NCBI GenBank assembly: GCA_034440575.1
Contig: JAOTOL010001621.1
Span: forward strand, 62,001-126,000
Reading direction: 5' to 3'
Source: Imbricaverruca yamaguchii
Taxonomy: Eukaryota > Arthropoda > Thecostraca > Neoverrucidae
DNA length: 64,000 bases
This document shows positions 14,041-25,841 of the stretch, piece by piece (positions within the stretch are counted from its first letter, which is position 1; every line of letters starts with the position of its first letter). Made by a program: the position numbers and the translations under genes. Below the pieces are notes generated by a model. It was not told the DNA's origin. It worked only from the letters and a program-made list of their open reading frames with translations, and did not search any database.

Positions 14041-15589
14041 TATTCTTTGTCTAAAATATATGAATGTCTCGTTGCATAATTATACCATTTTTGTGCATGG
14101 AGCTAGTGAAGTTCACAGGTGCCATTTTATGCTTCCAAGAGCTCAAAAGGAATCCATAAGGAAGTGACTTTCAATATTTTTCTGCAATTACACTAACTTC
14201 TTTAGCAGCTCCTAATAGTTTGCACCATAACAGCTACAGTGGGTTAATTCTGCACAACATTTTTGTGTTCACAATATGGTACACCACTACAAAATAATAC
14301 GTTTTGAAGTTGCTCATTGCAAGTGGTTAGATGATTATCACTGAAAGGAACTGTTTGAATATGGCTAGCTTGTTCATTTCTGTGCCCAGTAAACATTGCC
14401 ATTACTGGTTCAGCCATACAGAAGCGGCAGTAAAGCTATTTATTTCATGCTGCCTTAAGTGTTCAGGACTCCCTCTTCCCCTAGGTAGATAGGTAGGTGC
14501 CCAGCTACCTACGAACACCATCCATTACCGTTTGGTAAGCTGTAAAATGCAGAAGGCTAAATGCATGGTACCAGCGCCAAAGCAGACATTCCATTGAGAA
14601 ACGAAGCCCATGTGTACTAATTATTATGGTTAATTAAAATATAAGCAGTTTAAATATCCCACCTGCAGCAAAACTGCCCATACTGTGCGCCAATACATAC
14701 CATCACCAGCTACGCCGGAGACAGAAATCACGGAGCAAACGAATATGAATGTGGGAGACAAACGTGGTGCACATGTCATATGGTGACACTTGCTGCTTGT
14801 TTTCTGACAAGTTATTTCTTTACTAATAATAATGATACCATTCCTGTCTTCCTTCGGTAAATTTTCTGTCTCTGACTGCTGTTGAATTCCTAGCCGTGAG
14901 CGTAGGCTTCTGAAGATTATTGAAGAGAGAAGGCAATAGTTGAAGGTAATGGGGAGGCCCAAATGGATTGGGGGGTCCCATGTCAAAGGGTTAAAAGTTG
15001 AAGTAATTGAGGGCACAGCCGACATCGGGGGTGGGGAAAGTGCACTCTCACCCGGGGCGCTTCTCGTGCCGAAAATTTCTGGCATTGCCTGGTAAAAGCC
15101 TCAAAATTGATTTTTTGTTCAGGTGTATTTTTAATTCGGGAAAGGGGGCTAGACCACCTCACCCCACCCCACCTGGCTGTGTTATGTGCTACGACAACTA
15201 TTGTTAGGGTTGGGGGCAAGAGACATTTTAAAGTTATTCCTTTCGATTCAACGGTCAAATGGTCAACGTCAAGCTCGTCTAAAGTTTGGAGTCTGTTGGC
15301 CGATTTGACCTCCGCGGTTTCCTCGCCCTTGCGTTTGCAATCTCCCCCCCCCCCCTCAGGCACCTGTGCACCAAGTGAACAACTCTTCATATTTTGATAG
15401 GGGTCGTCGACAATTACATTTAGGATCTGCTAATAACTCGTTCCGTCCTTTTAACATACGAGTGTGGCATGCCATTTACAGCTAGAAATGGTCAGTTTGC
15501 CCTCAGTAAACACTTGGTTCTGGGCGAAATTGGTCTGAGCAAGCGACTGCGTAGCCGATCTGTCGCATAATTAGCGCAAGCAGCGACAT
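14041..15589. other. Unassigned; boundary of CpG-poor and CpG-rich DNA
   Basis: The left part is CpG-poor like 8.7-14 kb. From about 14.65 kb CpGs become frequent. Minus-strand open frames of 135-151 codons between 14630 and 15390 match no family I know and lack convincing splice structure. Confidence 0.4.
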
Positions 15590-16372
15590 ATTTTTCGGTA
15601 ACCGATTGGTGATTACTTGGCAACCGAGTGGTGATTATTCGGTAACCGAGTGGTGACCAGTCGGTAACCCAATTGTGTGTAATCGACAACAGAGTGGTGA
15701 TTAGTCGGAAACCGAGTTTTGATTAGTCGTATTTGCGTGAAGACTGTTTGGTAACTGGGTGATGATTAATCGGCAATTAAGTGGTTATTAATCGACAACC
15801 GTGTGATGATTAGTCGCTATCCGAGTGATGATTACTTGGTAACCGAGTGGTGATTCGTTGGCATAGCCGAATGGTGATTATTCGGTAGTCGAGTGGCGAT
15901 TACTCGATAGCCGAGTGGTGATTATTCTGTAGCTGAGTGTGATTAGCCGGTAACCAAGCTCTGATTAGTCGATGGCCACTCAGTTAACGATTAATCGTTA
16001 GCTGAGTGGTGATTAGCCGATAACCGAGTGTTGATTAGTCGGTATTAGAGTGGTGATTAGTCGATAGTCGAGTAGTAATTAGTCGCTAGCTGAGTGTGAT
16101 TAGCCGGTAACCAAGTTGTGATTAGTTGGTCGCCAAGTGGTGAGTACCTGAGTGATGATTGACCGGAAACCGAGTGGTGATTAGTCGGTAACTGAGTGGT
16201 GGTTAATCGGCAACCGAGTAGTGATTAGTTGGAAACGGAGTGGTGATTAGTCGGTAACCAAGTGGTGATTAGTCGTAAACTGAGTGGTTATTAGTCGGTA
16301 ACCAAGTGGTGATTAGCCAGTAGCCCAGTAATGATTTGAAGGTAACCGAGTCGTGATTCGTCGGTAGCCGAG
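15590..16372. repeat. 22 bp degenerate minisatellite, about 35 copies
   Basis: The unit is approximately GTAACCGAGTGGTGATTAGTCG, with many substitutions and small indels. It has no coding potential. The degeneracy indicates an old array. Confidence 0.9.
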
Positions 16373-16389
16373 TTCACTTGTTCTGGTTA

Positions 16390-17235
16390 TAACTATGTTT
16401 CGAAGGTTGACCTCGTGCTATCGCTTGACGGCACCTTTGGGAACTTTGAGAAGAAAAAAAACGAATAAACGCAGGGTGACCGAATACACGACTTCGGCCT
16501 ATGTCCTTGAAAATTAATTTGATTTCTGAAAAGTCCGCTAGAGTACCTCACGGTACGTCGAATCACATCAACGTTGCGAAAATTCAAGCCATAGCGGCGT
16601 AGCCCGAGGACTTCAAAATATTTAAACTAGACATTGACCTTAGTAAGGTTTGACATTGACATGTCCCGGTTTGAAATGCTACTCGAGATTCACTGCAGGC
16701 TATTGCTTGATACCCAATGTGGATGATTTGGAGGAAAAAGGTGCGAAGCGACCGAATAAATTAGCTTGACCTATAACTACCAAAATTGTTTGTAATTATG
16801 AACTTTCTGATACCGCACAAGTGACGTCAATGACACCTATTTCCGCAAATTGAGGTCGAACCGTGAAACCACGAAGAACTCAATGAAACCTTTGACCTTG
16901 ACATGCCACGGTTTGAAATCTTCCTCGAGTGTTCATCACGGGCTATCTTGATACCTGATTCGGGTAGACTTGAAGCCTTTGACCTCAGAGAGTATATATG
17001 CTTATCAACTGCGTGCTGTCGTACGGCGAACCGTGTAGAATGATACCCACTTGGTGTAAGCTGAAGCCATTGCGACAAAACGCGAGGACTTCGAAAAAAT
17101 CCTCCTAGCGTTTAACCTTGATGATTAACCTTGACGTGTTCCGGTTTGAAGCGTTACTCGATGGTTCAGCATCGACTATTGCTTGATGTTATATTTGGGT
17201 GGGTTTTGGTGAAAAGGAAAATAATTAAGTCAGTG
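16390..17235 (+). repeat. Satellite-like repeat of about 240 bp, about 3.4 diverged copies
   Basis: Landmarks repeat in order: GAGGACTTC, AACCTTGAC/GACCTTGACATG, CCGGTTTGAAATG, ACTCGAG..TTCA and GGCTATTGCTTGATACC. Copies start near 16390, 16600, 16870 and 17085. The same sequence recurs once more at 35995-36345, so it is either dispersed or a transposon fragment. Confidence 0.75.
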
Positions 17236-17382
17236 GAATGGCCTACTTGCCATCAAGATTCACCTCGCTAACTCACTACATTGGACAGTAGTGGGGGCCT
17301 AAGTTGTTCCCCTCTCCCCAGTTCGCGTTGATTTCAGAAGTCCATCGGTGTGTGCGTTAACATTTGCTGTCAGAAACGTAGA

Positions 17383-18239
17383 TTAACCCGCGCCGTCTTT
17401 CCTGTCAAATCATCCCACCCCGTCTCGGGGGGGGCGGTTGAAGACCCCCCTCTAAAATCCAAACTAAGCATCGCACGAAAACAAAAGAGGTGCCATCGGA
17501 AAGCGCTCGACGAGTAGGGTCCGGGTCCACCCCCGAACAAAAATTTTCCCTGAAAGTGACGTCACCAGGGAGGCTAGATTTTCACGACTTCTCACGACTT
17601 GCATTATGTTTTTTACTCTGGGGAGTTCATTTTGGGGATATATGAAAAAAACGTAATTTATTTGGAATGAGAAAAGGACAGCGAAATCGACCAGGGCTAT
17701 AGTTTGTTTTGGCCTCCAAAAATAAAAATTTTACTTTTTCGAAATTTCAAAATTTTGCGTATTCAAATTTTCTTAATTTTCCTTCTTAAATGGGTAGAGC
17801 AGACCGAGAAATGTTGTTGGAAGTTAACTTGCCCTAATACAAAATGCATACTTTAGCCAGAATCCTGTGTTTGAACTGCAATATGGCAAATACGCAAAAG
17901 TTATATGTAATCAAAAACGGAAAAAAATGAAAAATTCAACTGATATGTTTTGTTGCATCCGTAAAGATAAGCAAACGCTGAAAGTTTCATTAAAATATCT
18001 GTATCTGTTAAAGCGTGACGACTTGTTGAACATTTTTGGAGATGACCTCACTTGACCTTGACTAACTCGTTGACCCTAGATGACCTGACCTAAAAATTAA
18101 AAATGTTGAATCAGCATGTCAAATTGATGTGGGAAAAGGTATGACAAATTTGGGCGCGTTGCCGCGCACCGTTCGTCCGCTATCCGCGAAAAACCTGAGG
18201 GGGGGGGGGTTGAAGACCTCCCGAGACGGGATGGGTTAA
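17383..18239 (+). mobile_element. Family B TTAA element, long copy (857 bp)
   Basis: It starts TTAACCCGCGCCGTCT and ends CGAGACGGGATGGGTTAA, so the ends are inverted and both carry TTAA. Subterminal GGTTGAAGACC also appears at both ends. The interior has no transposase. TTAACCC ends are typical of piggyBac-like elements; the assignment is inferred. Relatives lie at 10972, 27210 and (inverted) 33577. Confidence 0.82.
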
Positions 18240-18539
18240 GACTCGTAGAGTGGATGACAATTATTCCAACAGATTGTTGTAGCTTGTGAACTTGTGAACA
18301 TCGCCTCGTCTGTACTGCCAATTGAGCATAGGAACAGCCAAGAGGGGGGGGGGGGGGGGATCGCCCATCCCCAGCCTTAGGACACAAACGTACACTGGAT
18401 CAAATGGAATGCTTTGGCATTTTAACAACGCAAAACCCTGCACATTCGGCCTGCGGATCCCGCCGAAAACTTCCTGTTTCTTCACGTTTTTATCAGCCAA
18501 CTCCCGGAGGAAAATCCTGACAGCATTACTGCACTTGAC

Positions 18540-18810
18540 TCGTGGTGCACCAAATCATCTTGTGGTCGAAACTATTCCAAATTACAACGCACCAACACCC
18601 GCCCAAGAGCCCGGACTTGAACCCGACTGGGAGCGTTCGGGCGCTGATGGTCCATGAGCTCGAGGATGAACTAAGAATTCGGCCCTTGACGTCTCAGCCC
18701 AGACGAGTTCTGTGATGCGCCATGCCAGAAATGGGTGAGTATGCGCCAACCGAAGTCGTACTTTGTCCGTCTGGCCTCGTCCATGCGGACTCGCCTCGAG
18801 GCCGTTCCTT
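18540..18810 (+). pseudogene. Decayed Tc1/mariner-like transposase, C-terminal part
   Basis: After one frame change the plus strand reads KSPDLNPTGSVRALMVHELE (the SPDLNPIE...W box of Tc1/mariner catalytic domains, with IENVW altered) then DELRIRPLTSQ. A further part reads EFCDAPCQKWVSM, then YFVRLASSMRTRLEAV, the usual C-terminal SMxxRxxAV motif. Stops and frameshifts interrupt it. Upstream to about 18360 may be earlier transposase sequence but is not clear. Confidence 0.7.
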
Positions 18811-18884
18811 CAAGTAGCCGGTGTTTCCTCAGCTGCTTCAGCTGATTGAAGGAAGTCGGTGCTGCATGTGTGTGTACATAATAT

Positions 18885-18989
<105 letters not shown>

Positions 18990-19087
18990 GGTAATCAAAT
19001 TTGAGTTCATTAATTTTGGTTACACAGGAGGTCTATGTGAGGTGAACATTAGAAATCTAATTTGATTTATACTATATATATAAGTAC

Positions 19088-19245
<158 letters not shown>

Positions 19246-19489
19246 TTCCAAGATCAGAGTATTCCTCGCAGTAATCGTCAGCAATCAGCATAAAGGCTCT
19301 TTGAGTAGCACCGGGGACCCTTCGTTCTGTCCCAGATCGTCTCCATAGCTCTGGGGTATCTTTATCGGCCTGAGGCCAGCTGTCAGCTCAGGGACCTTCT
19401 TGCACGGCTGAGCACGCTCTCCGTCGGGCTGGAATCCATTTTCTGTGAAAACTTTGAGCCTCCACACAATGGCTCCCTGTGCTGTTTCG

Positions 19490-20040
19490 GCCCCATCGAC
19501 CTAGGAGCCGTTCATGCCGGCTCTGGGTCCTCTCCGACGACCCAGGGTCCTCTCCGTCAGGGCAGTGTCCTTCCTTAGCGAGCCCGTGGTCCTTTCCGGC
19601 AACTAGGCCCCTCCGTCATCTCAGGGGCCCTCTTTGACTATCCAGTGCCTCTTCCGGGGGTTCTTAATTAAGTCTGAGGCACCTCTTCAAACATTAGAGT
19701 CCTACCCATCAGTTCAGTGGTCCTTGCATCACCTTTGGCTCCATCAGCCCATGAGCTCTTCATATTGGCTCGGTGCCCTCTCAATCAGCTTCGGACCCTT
19801 CTATCGATCTGGGACCCCCTCCGTCGATCTAGGCCTCCTCGTTATCCCAACTAAGGGACCTCAACATCTTCGCGGGAAACTTCGTGGACTCGGGGCCCTC
19901 TCCATTACTTCGGGCCTCGGGAGCATTTCCGTCAGTCCGGGCCCCATTCGTCGGCCAAGGGACCCTTCACGTGCACCCTTCGCCTGGAGGGCCTCCTCCG
20001 ACCCTCCAGGGGTTGGCTGCCCACTGTCTGATACCCCGAA
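19490..20040. repeat. Degenerate CT/GG-rich repeat
   Basis: Words such as GGGTCCTCTCCGACGACCCA, CCCTCCGTCGATCTAGG and GGGCCCCATTCGTCGGCC recur with a spacing of roughly 30 bp. It appears to be an old minisatellite. Similar GGGACCCTTCACG wording recurs at 42895-43020. Confidence 0.55.
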
Positions 20041-20044
20041 CAAA

Positions 20045-21308
20045 TGTGGTTGCCAATAATCGCAAATAAACTATATATAATCGCCAATAAAAATAATGTT
20101 TGGAATTCAGTCAGGAATCCAACTGATGGTTGGGAACGAGTGTCTGAAGGCTTGAAAGAAAGATTATTACGCTATTTTGGCATACATTCTCGGAAAATGG
20201 CAAACAATGATTCCACGCACTTCCCCGAACTAAACTTGTTCCTGTAATTGGTTTAATTTTATCCAATCGTCCGACGACTTGTTGCATATTACAGGACTTA
20301 AAAAAGGAATTGCAGAAGACAGCAACTATTTGATGTAAATGGCGGAAAAAATACGAAATGATATTTGCGCAAGTATGAAATTGAACGTTACATTATTACA
20401 TATTGCACAAATTAATGAAATATTCCTGGGATACACCAGCTGATATCCGAAAACTCCCTGGCAGCAGAATAACAGTAGAATTGTCGGGAAACAGAAGTAA
20501 ACAAGTGCGGGAGACAGTTAAAAGTCGCCCAGAGCATTGGGGGCTGCTGGGATCAGTCGGATGTAGCATAACTGGCTGCTTGCTTTTGTATGACCCTGTA
20601 TAAATTGTGCCTATATTTGGTCCGTTTCCCTTTACCTGATCACGCACCTCGTCTATCTTCAAGGCAGCCCAATATTCGTGATGTTTTTGCCTTTCCGCGA
20701 ATCTGATCTTGAATGGAAAGGGAATTCTGCTAGTCAGCATTGCAAGCAATTCCCTCCGCCTGCTTTGCTGCAAAATCCTGTTGCGCTTTATCCGAACAAA
20801 GGATGTCATTTAAGGCAGTATAACCCACACAATTTTCGTGTCCGTAAAAGCAAATTTTCTCAAAGAACGCAGCAGTGGAGTTCGAAGAAACCTGCCAAGC
20901 TATCTGTGTCTTCCGCTGATATTGAAGTATTTTTCCGTCTTCTAGGTAAGTTTGAGCTGTTATCTGGAAATTCGAGATATTCCTACCCCCATTAAGCTTT
21001 TCCTGCAAAGCTCGATACCTAGAACCACGGTCGGTTCCAGGGAGAACTGTGTCCTGAGAATGTGTCCCCCACCCGGATAGACTCGAAAACCCTCGAGTGC
21101 ACCCCTCCCACCTGTTCAACGAGTGATGACTTCAGAGTAGAAAGGCACCCCTAACCGGAAAAATGCCGCCCTTCGAGGACCAAGTGCCACCTGCCCCTGA
21201 TCAAACTTTCTAGGTTTACTCCTGCTTAGGTCTGGCAGGTTGGCATTCTGGCTGTGACATTAATCCTCAAACCGTTGGTTGGCACCTAGGTAGGCAGATA
21301 GATAGATA
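20045..21308. other. Unassigned
   Basis: Overlapping minus-strand open frames of 129-137 codons (20396-21119) match no family I know, and codon context gives no support for a gene. Confidence 0.4.
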
Positions 21309-21328
21309 CGTATATATATATATATATG

Positions 21329-21366
<38 letters not shown>
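21309..21366. repeat. (TA)n microsatellite
   Basis: Interrupted TA run with TATGTATATACATATA in the middle. Confidence 0.95.
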
Positions 21367-21369
<3 letters not shown>

Positions 21370-21550
21370 GCTTGCTTATAAATCATTATAAGAATAGAGG
21401 GCTTGCTTTTCAGTATTACAGGGAGGGCTGATTGGCAGATTTGGTGGGCAACTGGTTCAGTGTACAGAGTGCAACCAAGAAGGGCCCTTGTGGCTCAGGT
21501 TGCACTAATCTTTATGTCTTTATGTCTTTATGTCTTTATATATATATATG
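21367..21550 (+). mobile_element. 5'-truncated LINE 3' end with 8 bp tail repeats
   Basis: It matches the 3' end of the element at 12960-14040: AATCATTATAAGAATAGA, GGCTTGCTTTTCAGTATTAC, GGGCAACTGGTT and GGGCCCTTGTGGCTCA. It ends in tandem CTTTATGT units. Short 3' tail microsatellites of 8 bp are a known trait of CR1-clade LINEs, supporting that class. Confidence 0.85.
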
Positions 21551-22296
21551 TATATACATATACATGTACCTTGTTAGCAAGTGTGTTGATTCTGAAAATA
21601 ATTTGGTGGAAGTGGGGGAGAACAAATGGAATTTAATTGGCTGGCGCACTTCAATTTGGGGTTACATCCCATAGGCTCCAATGTTGCAAGTTTAAATTAT
21701 TGAGGAGAAGGAGTGAGCCGCAAGGACCCGTGTATTGGTTGTCACTGGGAGGGAGGGGGAAAGTTGTCAAGAAATATGCTTGAAAGCATAGCATTTTGTA
21801 AGTATAATCTATGCTGCCCCTAATGACATTTTCCGAACACTGGGCGGTGGTGTTATTTCCCTTCCAGTTTGCATGTTGTTGAGTCTCTGGGCCTATATCC
21901 CCCTAACAAATATACAAATCGATATTCATGCTATGCACCTAGTGGGTAGGCCTACCAAATAGTTACCTACTTGGGTGGGGGTCATTTCACAGACTTGGGA
22001 TGGGTCTCTACAGTGCACTCTAAAGTCCATGCCTAATATATGTCTAACCTTATGTTAAATTGCATTAATGCGAGGAGTTCAATGCCCCCCGCATGAATTT
22101 CCACCTGTACGTTGGCTTCAATATATAATTATTCCCATAAACTCAGATATGTGTGCGTTGTTGAAAAATACATTTCGATGTAGCACAAAGTTCTCGCACC
22201 GCCTGTCCTTTGAGGAAATCGGTTGGCGAAGACATGAGTGGGGGATGTGCCCCCTGACAGTTATAGGGCAAATGCCTAGTTTTTTCTTTGACCATC
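21551..22296. other. Unassigned
   Basis: No gene or repeat family recognised. Confidence 0.4.
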
Positions 22297-22725
22297 TTAA
22301 CACGCACCCTGGAGTGGGGGGCGAAATCCGCCCATCCCAACGGTTTTTCGTAGATAACTTCAGACTTTACCAGGCAATATACGCCATTGTTTGTGTACCT
22401 GCTTAAAAATGACCGGGCGTTGCTTAAAGCAAGACAAATGAAAATCGTCCGAAAGTAAAAGTAAAAACAATTCACAGCACCAAACTGCTAAAATCGGCGC
22501 TGATGCGCTTCCCGTATATTGCCAAAATGGAAGTGTTCTCGACAGCACTAGCGACTTGCTTGATGCATATTGTTATGCTATATAATTTAAGTCATGTTAG
22601 GTAGCGAGGTCAAGTCACGTCAAGTTCATGACAGGCTAATGGAACCAAACTTGGTCAACTGGAATGTTGTCATAAATGCAAATGACTGCCATGCGATTGA
22701 TGTCACTTTGCATGTTACTCCCTAC

Positions 22726-24936
22726 TAGACTGGTCTTTATTTTGCGATTTTACGAATTTCTATCGGGACGCCCCCTGAAATTGTGACGTTAAGCATGATA
22801 AAAAAACATTGCAAAAATTGAGAGAGATTCATCAATATTTAGTATTGCCGCAGCGCAGTTCAAGTTAGCCATGTTTGGTGCTGAAATCTCCATTGGCTTA
22901 ACATAGGGAAATATGTGGCTACACAGCGAATAATTTGTTTTGGCTCTCTTTGTTGTAACAAAAAAATGGGACAAATAAGGTACAGATATCCCTCCTTCGA
23001 TATTTTCTGATCAAACGCGATATTTCGGATTATTGGAATACAGAGGTTACAGAGGTTCCGGGTTCACATCTTGGTAAGTTCGGAAACTTTTTGCGCCATG
23101 TCTCTCCTGGTCCAAATGGTTCTTTGCCTTTGTCGTTTTGTCTACATATAACCATTGGATATGTATCGTACAAATACACCGGCTGGTGCGAACAGTCTAT
23201 TGAGCAAAATCACAACTGTGCTGAACACATGATAACGGGCCACCCCGCACACCTCTGAGTTGTACTGCAGGTACTGAGCCTCGACACCTCGACGGAGCTG
23301 CGTCAAGCTCCAGCGTGTCACTTACGAACCAGCCGCGACTGGCTTCCTAGCGTCTGGGAATCGCTGACGGTGCTTCTCCACCACCTAGAGGAGATACTTA
23401 CGCTGCTGTTCGTTCTTCGCCACCTTCAGGTTGAACCTTTCCATCAGCGCGACGCCTCGCTCGGCCAAGTCGTTGGTGACGCGCAGAATTGCCACCTTCT
23501 GGGCGGCGGCGACCTATCGCTGGTCGTTGGACCAGCTCGCTGGGTCGGTGGACAGGAGCTCATCGTCGACACCCAGAGCACGGCAGAACGACCCCGACGA
23601 CTCAGTGACGAAGTCCGCCAGGGTCTTGTTGCTGATATTGTCCAAGACCAGGTCGACGATAGCACGTTTCGGGGGATTATCTGATCCCTCTCGCTCTCTC
23701 AGCGCCGTTACCATTTCCCGCTTGGTTCCTGCGGACGTGTCGCTGTCGAAGAGAGCGAGTGGCACCAGCCTCTCGCATAGGTACCACAGGTGTGATGCGA
23801 ACGTCCTGGCCACCGCCTTGGCCAGCTTCTTATCCTCGTAGCCGACGATGATCTGGAGGAGAGCGAGGTCGTTCGCCGGCGCGGCAGCTGGGGTCGGAGC
23901 GTTGAACCAGGCCGAGATGTAGAGGACGAGAGCGAAGTTGACGAACCTCTTAAAGCCATCACGCTCTGTCTTCGTGAGCGCGAGCTGGTTGCGGAAGAGA
24001 TATACCTTGACAGCATATATCACCTTCGCCATCCAACGCGCATGACTGATGGCACCAGGACGCTGGAACTTGATGCCTCGGGCGGGGACACCACCGAGAA
24101 CGGTGGCGGACAGCTCCAGCAGTTCGCGATAGTCTCCCCTGGGCTGCTGTTCCAGCAGGTTCCAGCAGCAGGCAAGTTTGCGCGTCACCAACGACTTAGC
24201 CGAGCGAGTCGTCGCGCTGATGGAAAGGTTCAACCTGAAGGTGGCGAAGAAAGAACAGCAGCGTCAGTATCTCCTCCAGGTGGTGGAGAAGCACCGCCAG
24301 CGATTCCCAGACGCTAGGAAGCCAATCGCGGCTGGTTCGTAAGTGACACGCTGGAGCTTGACGCAGCTCCGTCGAGGTGTCGAGGCTAAGTACCTGCAGT
24401 ACAACTCAGAGGTGTGCGGGATGGCCCGTTATCATGTGTTCAGCACAGTTGTGATTTTGATCAATAGATTGTTCGCACCAGCCGGTGTATTTGTACGATA
24501 AATATCCAATGGTTATATGTAGACAAAACGACAAAGGCAAGGAACCATTTCGACCAGGAGAGACATGGCGCAAAAAGTTTCCGAACCTACCAAGATTCGA
24601 ACCCGGAACCTCTGTAACCTGTGTATTCCAATATTCCGAAATATCGCGTTTGATCAGAAAATATCGAAGGAGAGATATCTGTACCTTATTTGTCCCATTT
24701 TTTGTTACAGCAAAGAGAGCCAAAACAAATTATTCGCTGTGTAGCCTCATATTTCCCTATGTTAAGCCAATGGAGATTTCAGCCCCAAACTTGGTTAACT
24801 TGAAGTGCGCTGCGGCACTTCTAAATATTGATGAAACTCTCTCAATTTTGTCAATGTTTTTTTTTATCATGCTTAACCTCACAATTTGAAGGGGCGTCCC
24901 GATAGAAATTCGTAAAATCGCAAAATAAAGACCAGT
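22726..24936. mobile_element. 2.2 kb foldback-type DNA element with about 760 bp inverted arms
   Basis: The element is flanked by TTACTCCCTAC at 22715-22725 and 24937-24947, an 11 bp target duplication whose empty version is seen at the equivalent site of the copy at 26272. Its ends are inverted: ACTGGTCTTTATTTTGCG on the left and its complement on the right. The inverted arms run about 22729-23490 and 24174-24936, with a few percent divergence. The unique centre of about 680 bp holds a broken minus-strand coding region. The 11 bp duplication is within the range of Mutator-like elements, but the superfamily is not established. Confidence 0.85.
23322..24173 (-). pseudogene. Broken protein gene inside the foldback element
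   Basis: The minus strand encodes LLELSATVLGGVPARGIKFQ, RPGAISHARWMAKVIYAVKV, YLFRNQLALTKTERDGFKRF, HLWYLCERLVPLALFDSDTS, then after an in-frame stop NDLAERGVALMERFNLKVAK and RFPDARKPVAAGS before the final stop. A second stop lies in the C-terminal part. The N-terminus is cut where the right arm begins; the right arm instead carries an inverted copy of the C-terminal segment (plus strand, about 24200-24340). The sequence resembles a protein I recall as repetitive in invertebrate genomes, but I cannot name it. A role as transposase is a guess. Confidence 0.6.
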
Positions 24937-25479
24937 TTACTCCCTACACATCCCCACATCTACTGTGTGCCATTGTGTGCCTAAGCGTTTCCATACTTTA
25001 TTGATGTATTTCACTCCTTTCTTTTCGAAGCCAATTGTGCCCAGCCGCCCAACGGAGCAGTCGGGTGGGCAGCCAGGTTCCGGTAACTGGATCAAGTAAT
25101 GACCTACTAAAGTGCTGCTATATAGGTGACCTGAGGTGAAATGGCGGATCTGGCATCTGTATTGCATCATTAATAATGTCCAAAACACCATTAATGCCAA
25201 TTTTAGAGCATTTAAACACAATCCCAGCGATCCATAACAATGAGAAGCCAAGACACGCAAAACCAATTTTTTTGCCATTTTGACCTGATTTGACCTTGAA
25301 GATATTGACCTAAGGTCATGAAATTCGCACACAATAGAGTTCACCATCGTGCCCATCCACCCTGCGAATTTCGTTACTCTAGCATTAATAGGAGCCGAGA
25401 TCTTAGGGGGGGGCGGAATCCGCCCCCTCCAGTGCGCGTACTTTTCAGAAGCCCTCCAGGGCGCGTGTTAATTTCCCGA

Positions 25480-25841
25480 TTAACACGCGCCCTGGGGGAG
25501 GGGCGAAATCCGCCCACCCCTCCGGTTTTTGTAGATAACTCCAGATGTTACCGACCGATATACGCCATTGTTTGTGTACCTGCTTAGAAATGAACGGCAC
25601 GTTGTTTAAGGTAAGAAAAACGAAAATGGACTGAAAAATTTTCGAGTCAGGGGTCGGTAAGGTAAAAAAATATCAGTGCCAGACCACAAATATCGGCGCT
25701 GGTGCGCTTCCCGTATATTGGCAAAAAGGAAGTGTTCTTGGCAACACTAGCGACTTGTTTGATGTATATTGTTATGCTACATTGTTTCAAAGTCATGTCA
25801 GGTCACCGAGGTCAAGTCAGGTAAAGTTCATGACAGGCTAA
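25480..25841 (+). mobile_element. Family A TTAA element, truncated copy
   Basis: It starts TTAACACGCGCCCTGG only 8 bp after the end of the previous copy and matches the left third of the family. It stops at CATGACAGGCTAA, where the next copy begins. Its right part is missing, so the junction reflects insertion with deletion or recombination between copies. Confidence 0.75.

Larger units (their letters stand above)
22297..25471 (+). mobile_element. Family A TTAA element interrupted by a foldback element
   Basis: It begins TTAACACGCACCCTGG at 22297 and ends CCAGGGCGCGTGTTAA at 25471. Removing the 2.2 kb insertion and one target copy leaves about 0.95 kb, the same as the copy at 25838-26800. 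Shared interior words include AATGGAACCAAACTTGGTCA, GTCACTTTGCATGTTACTCC and GACCTTGAAGATATTGACCT. Confidence 0.85.

Noticed and set aside
14630..15390. Possible minus-strand gene (135-151 residue frames)
   Set aside because: No recognised motif, low-complexity CCCCCC tract inside, no consistent exon phase.
20396..21119. Possible minus-strand gene
   Set aside because: Two overlapping frames without recognisable domain or splice support.
23431..23841. Plus-strand open frames in the foldback element
   Set aside because: Antisense shadows of the minus-strand coding remnant.
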